Shown: positions 15,817-25,375, numbered from the stretch's first letter. The stretch: DNA of 64,000 nt from Chitinophagales bacterium (GCA_013298845.1 JAAFJN010000001.1:124001-188000); one strand, 5' to 3'. The notes: generated by a model from the letters alone, not told the origin. A program made the numbers and translations.

Positions 15817-18800
15817 ATGTTGCACAAATTTAAGTTTATCTGCTGCCTGTTCTTTTGCGCGTTATTCGGTGCAAATGCCCAGACTACAACCTCCGGCCCC
15901 GTCGAAACGGGACTTTCGTGGCGCAATGTCGGCCCTTTCCGCGGTGGGCGTTCTGCCGCCGTTACGGGTGTACCCGGCAAACCTAACCTGTTTTATTTTG
16001 GTGGTACCGGCGGCGGCGTTTGGCGCACCCAAGACGGAGGCCGCACCTGGGAATGTATCTCCGACGGCCATTTTGGCGGTAGTATCGGGGCCATTGAAGT
16101 AGCGCCATCCGACAATAATGTGATTTACGTGGGCGGCGGTGAAGTCACCGTTCGTGGTAACGTCAGTTACGGTACCGGAATGTGGAAATCGGAGGATGCG
16201 GGCCGCACGTGGAAAAATATTGGTTTAAAAAACAGCCGCCACATTCCCCGTTTACGGGTACACCCCACCAATTCGGATATTGTCTATGCCGCAGTATTGG
16301 GCGATTTATTCAAAGACACCAAAGAACGCGGCGTTTATCGCTCCAAAGACGGCGGAAAAAACTGGGAACGGGTACTGTTTGTCAACGAAAGCGCCGGTGC
16401 AGTTGATCTGGCGATAGATCCCTCCAACCCGCGCATCCTGTACGCTTCTACCTGGCGCATTCGCCGTACACCCCATAGTTTATTGTCGGGTGGCGATGGT
16501 TCTATGCTGTGGAAAAGTACCGATGGTGGCGATACCTGGACTGAATTGTCCAAAAATGAAGGAATGCCCAAAGACACCCTCGGTATTATTGGGGTAACGG
16601 TGAGTCCCGTGCGCCCCGATCGCGTTTGGGCCATTATTGAAAGTAAAACCGGGGGCGTTTTCCGCTCCGATGACGCGGGTAAAACCTGGAAAAAAATCAA
16701 CGAAGACCGGAATTTGCGCCAACGCGCCTGGTATTATACCCGCATTTATGCCGATACCAAAGACGAAGAAATGGTGTACGTGATGAATGTGGCCTATCAC
16801 CGTTCCAAAGACGGTGGTAAAACATTTTCATCCAAATACGCTCCCCACGGCGACCACCACGATCTCTGGATTGCCCCCGAAGACCCGCGCCGCATGATTA
16901 TAGGCGACGACGGTGGTGCCCAAATCACCTACGACGGCGGCGAAACCTGGAGCACTTACCATAACCAGCCCACCGCTCAATTTTACCGCGTTACCACCGA
17001 TAATGCCTTCCCATTCCGCATTTATGCCGCTCAGCAAGACAATTCCAGCGTCCGAATCGAGCACCGGACTACTGGCGGCAGCATCGGGGAGCGCGATTTT
17101 GAATCTACCGCCGGGGGAGAAAGTGGCCACATTGCGCCCGATCCCGCCAACCCCGATATTGTGTACGGCGGCGAATACCACGGCTACCTCACGCGGTACG
17201 ACCACAAAGCCAAAACCCAACGCGCCATTAATGTGTGGCCCGAAGACAATATGGGACACGGCGCAGAAGACGCCAAATACCGCTTTCAGTGGAATTTTCC
17301 CTTGTTTTTTAGCCCCCATGACCCTAAAAAACTCTACGCTTGTTCCAACCACCTGCACGTCACTACCGATGAAGGTCAATCGTGGTCGGTGGTTTCACCC
17401 GACCTCACCACCAATGATAAAAGCCGACAGGTATCGTCCGGTGGCCCCATTACCCAGGACAATACCAGTGTGGAATACTATTGCACCATTTTTGCGGCGG
17501 CGGAAAGCCCTCGCGTGCGCGACCTGATTTGGACCGGCAGCGACGACGGGCTGGTGCACGTTTCGCGCGACGGCGGAAAAAACTGGGCCAAAGTAACACC
17601 CCCCAATATGCCGAAATGGACAATGATCAACTGTATCGAACCCGATCCGCATAACGACGGCGGCTGTTACATTGCCGCAACGTCGTATAAATTGGGCGAT
17701 TACAAACCTTATCTTTTTTACACCGCCGATTACGGTGCCACCTGGAAGCAAATTACCAATGGCATTGCCGAAGAGGATTTTACCCGCACCATCCGCGCCG
17801 ACCAAAAAGTAAAAGGGTTGTTGTACGCCGGAACCGAACAGGGTATTTATTACAGCACGGATAACGGGTCAAATTGGAAATCGCTGCAATTGAACCTGCC
17901 CATTGTACCCGTGACGGATTTGACCATTAAAGAAAATAAATTGATCGCGGCCACGCAGGGACGTTCGTTGTGGATAATAGACGATTTACTGCCCTTGCAG
18001 GAATTGGCCATTAAGGCCAATGCAGCATCGGCGGGAAATATGCGCTTGTTTACCCCCGCCACCACGTACCGCATGGGTGGTTACGGCGGCGGAAAAAGTA
18101 AAGTAGCGGGTGAAAATCATCCCAATGGTGTAATGGTGCATTTTTGGTTAAAAGACCTGCCCAACGAAAAAGATACCGTTGCGTTGGCTTTTTACGATGC
18201 GAATAATAAACTCATTCGCCGCTACACGAACCTCACCAACGATGCCAAATTGGACCTGAAAAAAGGCGGAAATCGCTTTGTTTGGGATATGACTTACCCG
18301 CCCGCCGAAAAATTTGACGGTATGGTATTGTGGAGTTATGACCTGGAAGGCCCCAAAATTACCCCCGGAGCCTATACCGTGCGTTTGGAAAGTAAAACCG
18401 AAAAGTACAGCGCTACTTTTGAGGTGGTGCCCGATAAACGTTCGGCGGCAAAACCCGATGATTTTAAAGCGCAACTGGAATTTGTACAATCGGTGGGCGA
18501 CAAAATAACGCAGGCCCACCGCGCTCTTAAAGACATTCGCGATGTGCGGGCGCAGTTAAATATCATCAAGGAAAAAACGGAAAAAAAGCCGGAAAATAAG
18601 ACCTTGCTGGATTTAATTGCCAAAACCGACTCGATCATGACCGGGGTGGAAAAGGCCATTTACCAAACCCAAAATCGCTCTTCACAAGATCCGTTAAATT
18701 TCCCCGTGCGGCTCAACGATAAATTGGCCAATTTGATGGGCTTAAACGTTCAGGGCGATTTCCCGCCAACGCGCCAATCGCAGGAAGTACGCGAATATTT

Positions 18801-18918
18801 GTTCCGCCTCACCGACGAGCAATTGGCCAAATGGGAGGCCGTTAAGAAGGATAATTTGCCCGAAATTAACCGCCTGTTCCGCAGTTTAGCCGTTGATTTG
18901 GTAAAACCCAAGTATTAA
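15817..18918 (+). CDS. Secreted BNR/sortilin-type beta-propeller protein (glycosyl-hydrolase-like)
   Basis: 1033 residues from ATG 15817 with a signal peptide (MLHKFKFICCLFFCALFGANAQ). At least eight BNR/Asp-box repeats of the S/T-x-D-x-G-x-T/N-W kind are visible: RTQDGGRTW, KSEDAGRTW, RSKDGGKNW, KSTDGGDTW, RSDDAGKTW, TYDGGETW, SRDGGKNW and STDNGSNW. They build one or two propellers. A beta-rich domain follows (about 720-860), then a helical, probably coiled-coil tail (KEKTEKKPENKTLLDL). Relatives are often called glycosyl hydrolases, but I see no catalytic residues that prove it; polymer or protein binding is as likely. No T9SS sorting tail is present. Confidence 0.88.
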   Translation: MLHKFKFICCLFFCALFGANAQTTTSGPVETGLSWRNVGPFRGGRSAAVTGVPGKPNLFYFGGTGGGVWRTQDGGRTWECISDGHFGGSIGAIEVAPSDNNVIYVGGGEVTVRGNVSYGTGMWKSEDAGRTWKNIGLKNSRHIPRLRVHPTNSDIVYAAVLGDLFKDTKERGVYRSKDGGKNWERVLFVNESAGAVDLAIDPSNPRILYASTWRIRRTPHSLLSGGDGSMLWKSTDGGDTWTELSKNEGMPKDTLGIIGVTVSPVRPDRVWAIIESKTGGVFRSDDAGKTWKKINEDRNLRQRAWYYTRIYADTKDEEMVYVMNVAYHRSKDGGKTFSSKYAPHGDHHDLWIAPEDPRRMIIGDDGGAQITYDGGETWSTYHNQPTAQFYRVTTDNAFPFRIYAAQQDNSSVRIEHRTTGGSIGERDFESTAGGESGHIAPDPANPDIVYGGEYHGYLTRYDHKAKTQRAINVWPEDNMGHGAEDAKYRFQWNFPLFFSPHDPKKLYACSNHLHVTTDEGQSWSVVSPDLTTNDKSRQVSSGGPITQDNTSVEYYCTIFAAAESPRVRDLIWTGSDDGLVHVSRDGGKNWAKVTPPNMPKWTMINCIEPDPHNDGGCYIAATSYKLGDYKPYLFYTADYGATWKQITNGIAEEDFTRTIRADQKVKGLLYAGTEQGIYYSTDNGSNWKSLQLNLPIVPVTDLTIKENKLIAATQGRSLWIIDDLLPLQELAIKANAASAGNMRLFTPATTYRMGGYGGGKSKVAGENHPNGVMVHFWLKDLPNEKDTVALAFYDANNKLIRRYTNLTNDAKLDLKKGGNRFVWDMTYPPAEKFDGMVLWSYDLEGPKITPGAYTVRLESKTEKYSATFEVVPDKRSAAKPDDFKAQLEFVQSVGDKITQAHRALKDIRDVRAQLNIIKEKTEKKPENKTLLDLIAKTDSIMTGVEKAIYQTQNRSSQDPLNFPVRLNDKLANLMGLNVQGDFPPTRQSQEVREYLFRLTDEQLAKWEAVKKDNLPEINRLFRSLAVDLVKPKY

Positions 18919-18950
18919 CCCGGCAAAAATCGTGGCCAAGGGCGAAAAGC

Positions 18951-18995
18951 AAGGGGCTGTTTTATCGGAAAAGATAAAACAGCCCCTTCTTTTTT
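18951..18995 (+). terminator. Strong terminator after the BNR-repeat gene
   Basis: Perfect 16-bp inverted repeat (18951-18966 and 18973-18988) with a 6-base loop, followed by CTTTTTT. One of the strongest hairpins in the window. Confidence 0.9.
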
Positions 18996-19033
18996 AAATG
19001 AATTAGCCCAATAGCCACCAGATTTGCATGTCC

Positions 19034-19070
19034 AGTGTCTTTTGTCTAATGTCTGTTGTCTTCTGTCTGG
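19034..19070 (+). repeat. Degenerate heptamer tandem repeat, TGTCT type
   Basis: Five successive 7-base units ending in GTCT (AGTGTCT, TTTGTCT, AATGTCT, GTTGTCT, TCTGTCT) in strict period. The same unit family reappears at 54025-54052, next to an AGTGAAG array. It occupies the gap between a terminator and the end of a small minus-strand ORF. Confidence 0.75.
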
Positions 19071-19071
19071 C

Positions 19072-19215
19072 TCAACGCGACAACACAAATTCTTTAAAAG
19101 TATCGAGTTCTTTTAATTCGTGTTCTACAAAACGATCGAACAGCCGTTCGCCTACCTGTTCTTTGATGGCGGATATACCAACGTCAATCAGGCCGGATGT
19201 ATTATTCGGAGACAT
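19072..19215 (-). CDS. Possible 47-residue small protein
   Basis: Minus-strand ORF from ATG 19215 to TGA 19074-19072. It reads MSPNNTSGLIDVGISAIKEQ, then VGERLFDRFVEHELKELDTF and KEFVLSR: an amphipathic, charged helix pattern with natural-looking codon use and no low-complexity bias. I do not recognise a family. There is no exact TAnnTTTG box upstream. It fills the otherwise empty gap before trpE. Its tail touches the heptamer array. Confidence 0.4.
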   Translation of the reverse strand: MSPNNTSGLIDVGISAIKEQVGERLFDRFVEHELKELDTFKEFVLSR

Positions 19216-19287
19216 TGTTTTTTGCCCGTTTTACCAAACCATTTAAAAAAATTGGAAAAAAAAAGTCGCCAAAAAGAAAAAGGAGCC

Positions 19288-19295
19288 TACCTTTG
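19288..19295 (+). promoter_or_regulatory. -7 box of trpE
   Basis: TACCTTTG 18 bases before the trpE ATG at 19314, predicting a leader of about 10 bases. That leaves no room for a trp attenuator, so any tryptophan control must act by other means. No clear -33 element is seen. Confidence 0.55.
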
Positions 19296-19313
19296 CATCA
19301 TCGTAACAGTACA

Positions 19314-20810
19314 ATGATACAAAATTATCCCATGCATACATCCGCAACCCGACTTCCGTATTGTGAAGCCTTAGAATTATACGCCGCATTGCGCCACCAG
19401 GGAGCATCCTGCTTGTTTGAAAGTGCCTCGGCAGTGGACAAAAGCAGCCGTATGTCGCTCATTGGTATTGATCCCACGCTTGAACTCACCGGCAAGGAAG
19501 ACCGGCTTCAGGTAAAATTGCTGCAAGAACGGGGCGCGCCGTTTTTTGAATTTATCCGGCGCGAATTTGCCGATTTCCTCGAAATGGAAACCGCGCAGGG
19601 TTTTGATTTGGTTATTCCCAAAACGCCCTTTTACGGCCCGGAAGAGGAACGGCTCAACCGCCAAAATATCGCCCAACCCCTGCGTCGGATGCTTGCGCAT
19701 TTTGCGCACCCCGAAAAGAATTTTATGGGTTTGTACGGGGCGTTGGGTTACCGTTTTGTGTATCTTTTTGAAGACATTGAACACCATAAACCCTGCCCGG
19801 AGCCGGATTTTCACTTGTTTTTGTTCGATAATGTCTTGTTGTTCAATCACCTCACCAAAGATTTCACCTTGTACGTGACCCGCGCCACGGCGGAAGAAAC
19901 AGCCCTGGCCGAAAAAACGGTAAAAGCCCAAGTAGAAGCCGGTATGGCCGTAGGGGACCGGGCATTACAGTTGCCAGCCCCAACGTTTGCCAACACCATT
20001 TCGCAACCCGACGATGCTACGTTTATGCAGCAGGTAGACACCGGCATCCGTTTGTGCAACGAGGGCGAACTGCTCGAAATTGTTTTGTGCCGCAAACAAA
20101 CCATGCGGGTCGAAGGTGATATGTTGCCCCTGTACGCCCGATACCGCAAAATTAACCCCAGCCCGTATCTGTTTTATTTTGATTTTGGCAATGAAGTTTT
20201 GCTGGGTGCAAGTCCGGAACTCATGCTCCGCTACGAAGACGGCCGCGCCACCTTGCGGCCCATCAGCGGCAGTATCCGTCGCTCGGATAATCCCATCGAA
20301 GATCACCGCCTGATGATGGAATTGCTGAATTCGCCCAAGGAAAATTCGGAATTAGACATGTTGATTGACCTGGGTCGCAACGATTTGGCGCGGATATGTA
20401 AACCCGGCATCGAAATTGACCATTACCGTATTATTGAAAAATACAGCCACGTGACGCACACGGTTTCGCAGGTGGGCGGCATTTTGGAGGATCGCTACAC
20501 GGGTTTTGACGCTTTGATTGCGAGTCTCAACGCCGGTACACTCACCGGAGCACCCAAAATTGCGGCCATGCACTACATTGAAAAAATTGAAAAACACACG
20601 CGGGGTTATTACGGCGGCTGCATTGGTTGGTTGTTGTTTAATGGCGACGTGAACACCGCAATTACCATTCGCACGGCGCATATTCGCGACGGGTTATTGT
20701 CTTTTTGCGCGGGCGCGACTTTGTTGTACGAATCGGACCCGGAAAGTGAATTAAAAGAAACTAAAATTAAAGCCGGAGCCTTTTTATCGGCGGTAGATTC
20801 GTTGATGTAA
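19314..20810 (+). CDS. trpE: Anthranilate synthase component I (chorismate-utilising enzyme)
   Basis: 498 residues from ATG 19314 (MIQNYPMHTSATRLPYCEA); the frame extends to 19197 but that lies upstream of the promoter. The N-terminal CLFESASAVDKSS matches the LLES tryptophan-feedback site of TrpE rather than PabB. The C-terminal chorismate-binding domain has ISGSIRR, LIDLGRNDLARI, VSQVGGILE, LNAGTLTGAPKIAAM and AITIRTAHI. It makes anthranilate from chorismate with glutamine amidotransferase TrpG. No trpG or other trp gene is adjacent, so it is separated from the rest of the pathway. PabB is the main alternative. Confidence 0.88.
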   Translation: MIQNYPMHTSATRLPYCEALELYAALRHQGASCLFESASAVDKSSRMSLIGIDPTLELTGKEDRLQVKLLQERGAPFFEFIRREFADFLEMETAQGFDLVIPKTPFYGPEEERLNRQNIAQPLRRMLAHFAHPEKNFMGLYGALGYRFVYLFEDIEHHKPCPEPDFHLFLFDNVLLFNHLTKDFTLYVTRATAEETALAEKTVKAQVEAGMAVGDRALQLPAPTFANTISQPDDATFMQQVDTGIRLCNEGELLEIVLCRKQTMRVEGDMLPLYARYRKINPSPYLFYFDFGNEVLLGASPELMLRYEDGRATLRPISGSIRRSDNPIEDHRLMMELLNSPKENSELDMLIDLGRNDLARICKPGIEIDHYRIIEKYSHVTHTVSQVGGILEDRYTGFDALIASLNAGTLTGAPKIAAMHYIEKIEKHTRGYYGGCIGWLLFNGDVNTAITIRTAHIRDGLLSFCAGATLLYESDPESELKETKIKAGAFLSAVDSLM

Positions 20811-20833
20811 TTAAAATATTTAGTCCAATAAAA

Positions 20834-20868
20834 AAGCCCGTTTACTGCTAACTGCGGTAAACGGGCTT
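20834..20868. terminator. Bidirectional terminator between trpE and the acyl-CoA dehydrogenase gene
   Basis: Perfect 12-bp inverted repeat (20834-20845 and 20857-20868, core AAGCCCGTTTAC) with an 11-base loop. A-rich on the left and T-rich on the right, it sits midway between two convergent genes. Confidence 0.85.
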
Positions 20869-20896
20869 GTATTTCACACTTGTTTTAATCTAACGT

Positions 20897-22699
20897 TTAA
20901 AAACACCAGCCATTGGCCGAACGCAAAACATCGGCTACCACGCGGCGTTTTTCTTTTACGTTTACCGCCGGGTATTTGGTGTAGCGTTTTACGCCCATGA
21001 GGAAGGTTTTTAAAAGGTCACCTTCCGCAAAAGACGCAATGGCATCGGTCGCATTTTTGGTCATGCGAGCGGTTGCGTCGTGGAAAAACACCTGCAACAT
21101 AGCGTTATAGACCTCCATTGGTTGCGCCTTATCGGGGCGTTGGCTAATTTTTTGAATCCGCAGCAACATGGATTCGGCGGCGAAAAGATCAATCATCATA
21201 TCCGCGCAGTTCATCAAAATTTCCTGCTCGTCTTTGAGGTTGAGTTTACCGTCCATTTGCATTTTTGCCGCGCCACCCGCCGTCATCAGAATGATTTTTT
21301 TGAAATCGCTGATGGCTTTGGTTTCTTCGGCATACTCACCTTCGAGGCGTTCCATCGAAGGCATAGACGCCAACTCCTTTTGTACTGCCCAGGCGGGGCT
21401 TACGATATCTAATTGACCTTTCAGGGCGCGCTTGAACAACTGATCCACCATCAAAAGACGGTTAATTTCATTTGTTCCTTCGTAAATACGATTGATACGG
21501 CTGTCGCGGTAGGCGCGGGCTGCGGAATACTCTTCGCTGAAGCCAATACCTCCGTGTACCTGCACGTTTTCGTCCACGCAATAATCTACCACTTCTGAAC
21601 CCAGAATTTTGATAATAGAACATTCGATGGCATACTCTTCGGCGGATTCCAGCGTGGCTTGTCCGAAAGATTTACCGGCGGCAGACCCGGCTTCTTTCTT
21701 TTCATGTAACAGTTGGGAAATTCGATATGAGACGCTTTCTGCGGCAAAAGTACGGATGGCCATTTCGGCCAATTTAAACTGAATAGCGCCAAAAGATCCA
21801 ATGGGTTGACCAAATTGGTGGCGCTCGTTGGCATATTGAACGGCTGAGGTAGTAATGGTACGGCCGGCCCCGGCGCACATGGCACCAAGTTTGTAACGAC
21901 CGATATTTAACGCGTTGAACGCAATGAGGTGGCCTTTTCCAATTTCACCCAAAACATTCTCGGCGGGTACTTTCATATTTTCGAAGAACACCTGACGGGT
22001 AGATGACCCTTTGATACCCATTTTATCTTCTTCGGCACCCAAGGTCAGCCCCGGTGCGTCGCGGTCAACGATAAATCCGGTGAATTTATCGCCGTTAATT
22101 TGCGCGAATACGATAAACACATCGGCAAAGCCTGCGTTGGAAATCCACATTTTTTGGCCGTTGATGATGTAGTGAGTACCATCGGCGCTCAGGTCGGCGC
22201 GCGATTTGGCGTTCAGAGCATCGGAGCCACTGCCCGGTTCGGTGAGGCAATAAGCGGCCTTGAGTTCGCCCGAAATCAGGCGGGGCAGGTATTTTTGTTT
22301 TTGTTCTTCAGTGCCAAAATACAAGATGGGCAACATCCCAATTCCGGTATGAGCCGCGAAAGACACCAAAAATGAACCCGCCGGACCCATCACATCGGAA
22401 ATAACGGTATTGGTATTGGTATCTAACTCCGTTCCACCGTATTCGGCGGGCATGTGGGCACCAAGCAAACCCAACTCACCAGCACGTACCAGAAGAGAAG
22501 GGGTGAGACCTGGTTCAAGTTTTTCAATTCTGTGGGCAACCGGTTTTACCTCCTGCTCCAAGAAATCAACGGTCATTTGGCGGACCATCAATTGTTCTTC
22601 GGTTAATTCTTCGGGGATAAAAATATCTTCCGGTTGGCTGTCGCGGATGAGGAATTCACCGCCTTTTAATATATCTGTTGCTTCGAGTGTTGCTGACAT
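20897..22699 (-). CDS. Acyl-CoA dehydrogenase family protein, long (VLCAD/ACAD9-like) form
   Basis: 600 residues from ATG 22699. The classic core (about 30-420) carries LTEPGSGSDA and WISNAGFADVFIVFAQ for FAD and substrate binding, GIKGSSTRQVFFENM, QVHGGIGFSEEY, and IYEGTNEINRLLM near the expected catalytic Glu. A C-terminal extension of about 170 residues is helical (AGGAAKMQMDGKLNLKDEQE), as in VLCAD and ACAD9. It probably oxidises long-chain acyl-CoA and passes electrons to ETF. No other beta-oxidation gene is adjacent. It has its own promoter and a shared terminator. Confidence 0.92.
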   Translation of the reverse strand: MSATLEATDILKGGEFLIRDSQPEDIFIPEELTEEQLMVRQMTVDFLEQEVKPVAHRIEKLEPGLTPSLLVRAGELGLLGAHMPAEYGGTELDTNTNTVISDVMGPAGSFLVSFAAHTGIGMLPILYFGTEEQKQKYLPRLISGELKAAYCLTEPGSGSDALNAKSRADLSADGTHYIINGQKMWISNAGFADVFIVFAQINGDKFTGFIVDRDAPGLTLGAEEDKMGIKGSSTRQVFFENMKVPAENVLGEIGKGHLIAFNALNIGRYKLGAMCAGAGRTITTSAVQYANERHQFGQPIGSFGAIQFKLAEMAIRTFAAESVSYRISQLLHEKKEAGSAAGKSFGQATLESAEEYAIECSIIKILGSEVVDYCVDENVQVHGGIGFSEEYSAARAYRDSRINRIYEGTNEINRLLMVDQLFKRALKGQLDIVSPAWAVQKELASMPSMERLEGEYAEETKAISDFKKIILMTAGGAAKMQMDGKLNLKDEQEILMNCADMMIDLFAAESMLLRIQKISQRPDKAQPMEVYNAMLQVFFHDATARMTKNATDAIASFAEGDLLKTFLMGVKRYTKYPAVNVKEKRRVVADVLRSANGWCF

Positions 22700-22736
22700 G
22701 GTTCGAAATGAATTTTGTTTTAGCGAATTTTCGCTG

Positions 22737-22767
22737 CAAAGATATAGGCGATGAATGAACTATGCAA
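22737..22767 (-). promoter_or_regulatory. Complete promoter of the acyl-CoA dehydrogenase gene
   Basis: On the minus strand TATCTTTG (22744-22737) is the -7 box and TTG (22767-22765) the -33 element, with a 20-base spacer. Predicted start point near 22730; leader about 30 bases. Confidence 0.72.
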
Positions 22768-22859
22768 GGGGTACGGTAAATTATTTTGGGATCAAGGTCA
22801 AATGTTGTGTAATAAAAGTGTCAAAAACGCTTTTGAGCGTTATAAAAAGGGGGAAATAA

Positions 22860-22900
22860 AACGCGACTAACTTGGTATAGGGTACCAGGTTAGTCGCGCT
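22860..22900 (-). terminator. Terminator of the gluconate-dehydrogenase-type small subunit gene
   Basis: Long inverted repeat: CGCGACTAAC (22862-22871) pairs with GTTAGTCGCG (22889-22898), and the stem continues inward through TTGGTA/TACCAG. On the minus strand it is followed by TTTTATTTC, 30 bases after the stop at 22929. Confidence 0.85.
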
Positions 22901-22928
22901 AAAAGGATGTATAAGCAGTAGTTATTGC

Positions 22929-23489
22929 TTAATTAGCCCAGGCTCTGTCTCCTTTTTTGTAAGGAAAACTCCCATCGTAACGCCCCGGAACGGGTTCATA
23001 ACGAAGAACTTGGGTGCAGCCCACTTCGGAGGTAAAAAAGCCCGTCATGGTGAGGCTTTTCATGGTATTCCACCAAGGTTTGCCGCTTTTATCGGCGTGG
23101 TGTTCTTTTTCAAAGTGTTGCAATATTTCTACCTGTTGAGCGGCAGTGCAAGCCGAAAAACCTTTTCCACCAAAGTTTTTCTTAGCGTAAGCATCCACAT
23201 CAGCGATGCCCTTCATGAAGGTGTCGCGTTGGGCAGGTTCGAAGCAATCGCCCACAATTTTTTGAATAAATTTAGGCGCATCCACGCCTTTCGCTCCGGG
23301 TGTAGCCGTTGCCGGGATAATTGTTTCGGCAATATCGGCAATCAGTTGTTCATCTGCCGGAAGGAACGAAAAGTTAGGATTTTCAACCGTAAGATTACCC
23401 CATGCTTTTAACACATCGGGTAAAGCGAGTGAACCACCAATCATGATGGCCACTTTTTTAATAGCGTCGCGGCGAGAAACAGATAGCAT
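22929..23489 (-). CDS. Gluconate 2-dehydrogenase subunit 3 family protein, Tat-exported
   Basis: 186 residues. The N-terminus MLSVSRRDAIKKVAIMIGG carries a twin-arginine motif (SRRDAIK) and hydrophobic segment, so it should be exported folded through Tat. The body matches the gluconate_2-dh3 pattern: FLPADEQLIADIAETIIPAT, PGAKGVDAPKFI, WWNTMKSLTMTGFFTSEVGC and VPGRYDG. This subunit accompanies a GMC-type flavoprotein and may chaperone its export. The GMC gene is next door but divergent (23676). An electron-accepting cytochrome is not nearby. Confidence 0.9.
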   Translation of the reverse strand: MLSVSRRDAIKKVAIMIGGSLALPDVLKAWGNLTVENPNFSFLPADEQLIADIAETIIPATATPGAKGVDAPKFIQKIVGDCFEPAQRDTFMKGIADVDAYAKKNFGGKGFSACTAAQQVEILQHFEKEHHADKSGKPWWNTMKSLTMTGFFTSEVGCTQVLRYEPVPGRYDGSFPYKKGDRAWAN

Positions 23490-23675
23490 ATCTTGTATTT
23501 TAGATGTTTGAACGTTTATTTATGCCTCTAAGGAAAGGCAAATATGGTGCAGTCCTTTTTAATTGTGTTGCTTTTTTAGAAAAATTTTAAGTTTAGAAAA
23601 TTAAAACCCGAAATCCCTCTATTAATCGGTAAATAGTTTTAAAATTGCCCCCTGAATTTGCTACAACGTATTATT

Positions 23676-25352
23676 ATGAAAAAACGCACTTATGATGCTA
23701 TTGTGATTGGCTCCGGTGTTTCTGGTGGCTGGGCGGCCAAAGAATTAACCGAAAAGGGTTTAAAAGTGGTGATGCTTGAACGCGGCAAACCGCTGGAGCA
23801 TATTACTGGCTACGAAACAGCCACTAAATCCCCGTGGGAATTTGAACACCGCGGTCGTATCACTGCGCAAGAACGCGCTGAGCACCCCTATTTACAACGC
23901 GATTACCCCTACAACGAAGAAAATAAACACTATTGGTTTAAGGATATTGATGCTCCTTACGCCGAGAACAAACGTTTTGACTGGTTCCGTCCCGATATTG
24001 TGGGGGGGAAAAGTATTATGTGGGGGCGTCAATCATACCGGCTCAGCCCCAATGATTTCGAGGCCAACCTAAAAGATGGCTTTGGTACCGATTGGCCCAT
24101 CCGTTACGATGAAATTAAACCGTGGTACGATTACGCAGAAGCACACGCCGGTATTTCGGGTGAAAACCTGGGCATCCCGGAATTTCCCGATGGTAACTTA
24201 TTGCCACCAATGGAACTAAATGTTGTAGAGAAACACTTGAAACGGGGTATTGAATCCAATTTCAAAGGTCGTCACCTAACCATCGGTCGCGTAGCGAACC
24301 TGACGCAGCCCCACAAAGGCCGCACCAACTGTCAGTACCGTAACCTTTGCTCTCGTGGTTGTCCGTACAGTGGTTATTTTAGTACGCAGTCCTCGACGTT
24401 ACCCGCCGCAAAAGCAACCGGACGCCTCACGGTGCGTACCCACTCTATTGTAAACTCCATTATCTACGATCAGAAAAAAGGTAAAGCCAAAGGTGTATTG
24501 GTCATAGATGCGCTTACGGGTGAACAGCACGAATATAAAGCGAAAATTATTTTTGTATGCGCCTCGGCCATTGGATCAACCTGGATTCTGTTGAATTCAA
24601 TTTCAGCCCAATTCCCCAATGGCTTAGGTAACTCCAGCGGCGTTTTGGGGCATTATCTGATGGATCACCACTTCCGCACTGGTGCAAGTGGTATCTGGGA
24701 GGGTGATCAGGATAAGTATATTTTTGGTCGTCGCCCAAATGGTATTTACATTCCTCGCTATCGAAATGTTGGTGCTGATAAACGCGATTACGTAAGGGGA
24801 TTTGGCTATCAGGGTGGTGCCAGTCGCCAAGGGTGGCAACGGTTGGTTGCAGAAATGGGCTTTGGGGCCAATTTAAAAGATGCAGCCAGCGAGCCCGGCC
24901 CCTGGAGCATGGGTATGACGGGGTTTGGCGAATGTTTGCCTTATTTCGACAATTACGTTAAACTCAACAAAGATGTTAAAGATAAATGGGGGCAACCCAC
25001 TTTGCTCTTCAACGCCGAGTTTAAAGAGAACGAAATGAAAATGCGCAAAGACATGGCCAACGACGCGGCAGAAATGCTCGAAGCCGCCGGATTTAAAAAT
25101 GTAAGAACGTACGACAATGGTTCTTATCCCGGCATGGCTATCCACGAAATGGGTACTGCCCGCATGGGACACAGCGTAAAGGATTCTATTTTGAACAAGT
25201 GGAACCAAGTGCACGAGTGCAAAAACGTGTTTGTTACCGACGGTGCGTGCATGACATCAGCGTCAAACGTTAACCCGTCGTTGACTTATATGGCACTTAC
25301 TGCCCGCGCTGCCGATTACGCCGTTAGTGAATTGAAGAAACAAAACCTGTAA
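23676..25352 (+). CDS. GMC family FAD-dependent oxidoreductase (large subunit)
   Basis: 558 residues from ATG 23676 (MKKRTYDAIVIGSGVSGG); the TTG at 23658 lies before the conserved N-terminus. The FAD Rossmann motif GSGVSGGWAAKELTEKG is at the very start and there is no signal peptide. GGKSIMWGRQ, NCQYRNLCSRGCP (a Cys-rich patch) and the C-terminal HEMGTARMG and TSASNVNPSLT motifs follow; the last holds active-site residues. It likely oxidises a sugar or polyol in the periplasm together with the divergent Tat subunit, being exported with it. Upstream TGAATTTG is one base off the -7 consensus. Confidence 0.92.
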   Translation: MKKRTYDAIVIGSGVSGGWAAKELTEKGLKVVMLERGKPLEHITGYETATKSPWEFEHRGRITAQERAEHPYLQRDYPYNEENKHYWFKDIDAPYAENKRFDWFRPDIVGGKSIMWGRQSYRLSPNDFEANLKDGFGTDWPIRYDEIKPWYDYAEAHAGISGENLGIPEFPDGNLLPPMELNVVEKHLKRGIESNFKGRHLTIGRVANLTQPHKGRTNCQYRNLCSRGCPYSGYFSTQSSTLPAAKATGRLTVRTHSIVNSIIYDQKKGKAKGVLVIDALTGEQHEYKAKIIFVCASAIGSTWILLNSISAQFPNGLGNSSGVLGHYLMDHHFRTGASGIWEGDQDKYIFGRRPNGIYIPRYRNVGADKRDYVRGFGYQGGASRQGWQRLVAEMGFGANLKDAASEPGPWSMGMTGFGECLPYFDNYVKLNKDVKDKWGQPTLLFNAEFKENEMKMRKDMANDAAEMLEAAGFKNVRTYDNGSYPGMAIHEMGTARMGHSVKDSILNKWNQVHECKNVFVTDGACMTSASNVNPSLTYMALTARAADYAVSELKKQNL

Positions 25353-25375
25353 AAAACACGAATACAGTAAAGTAA

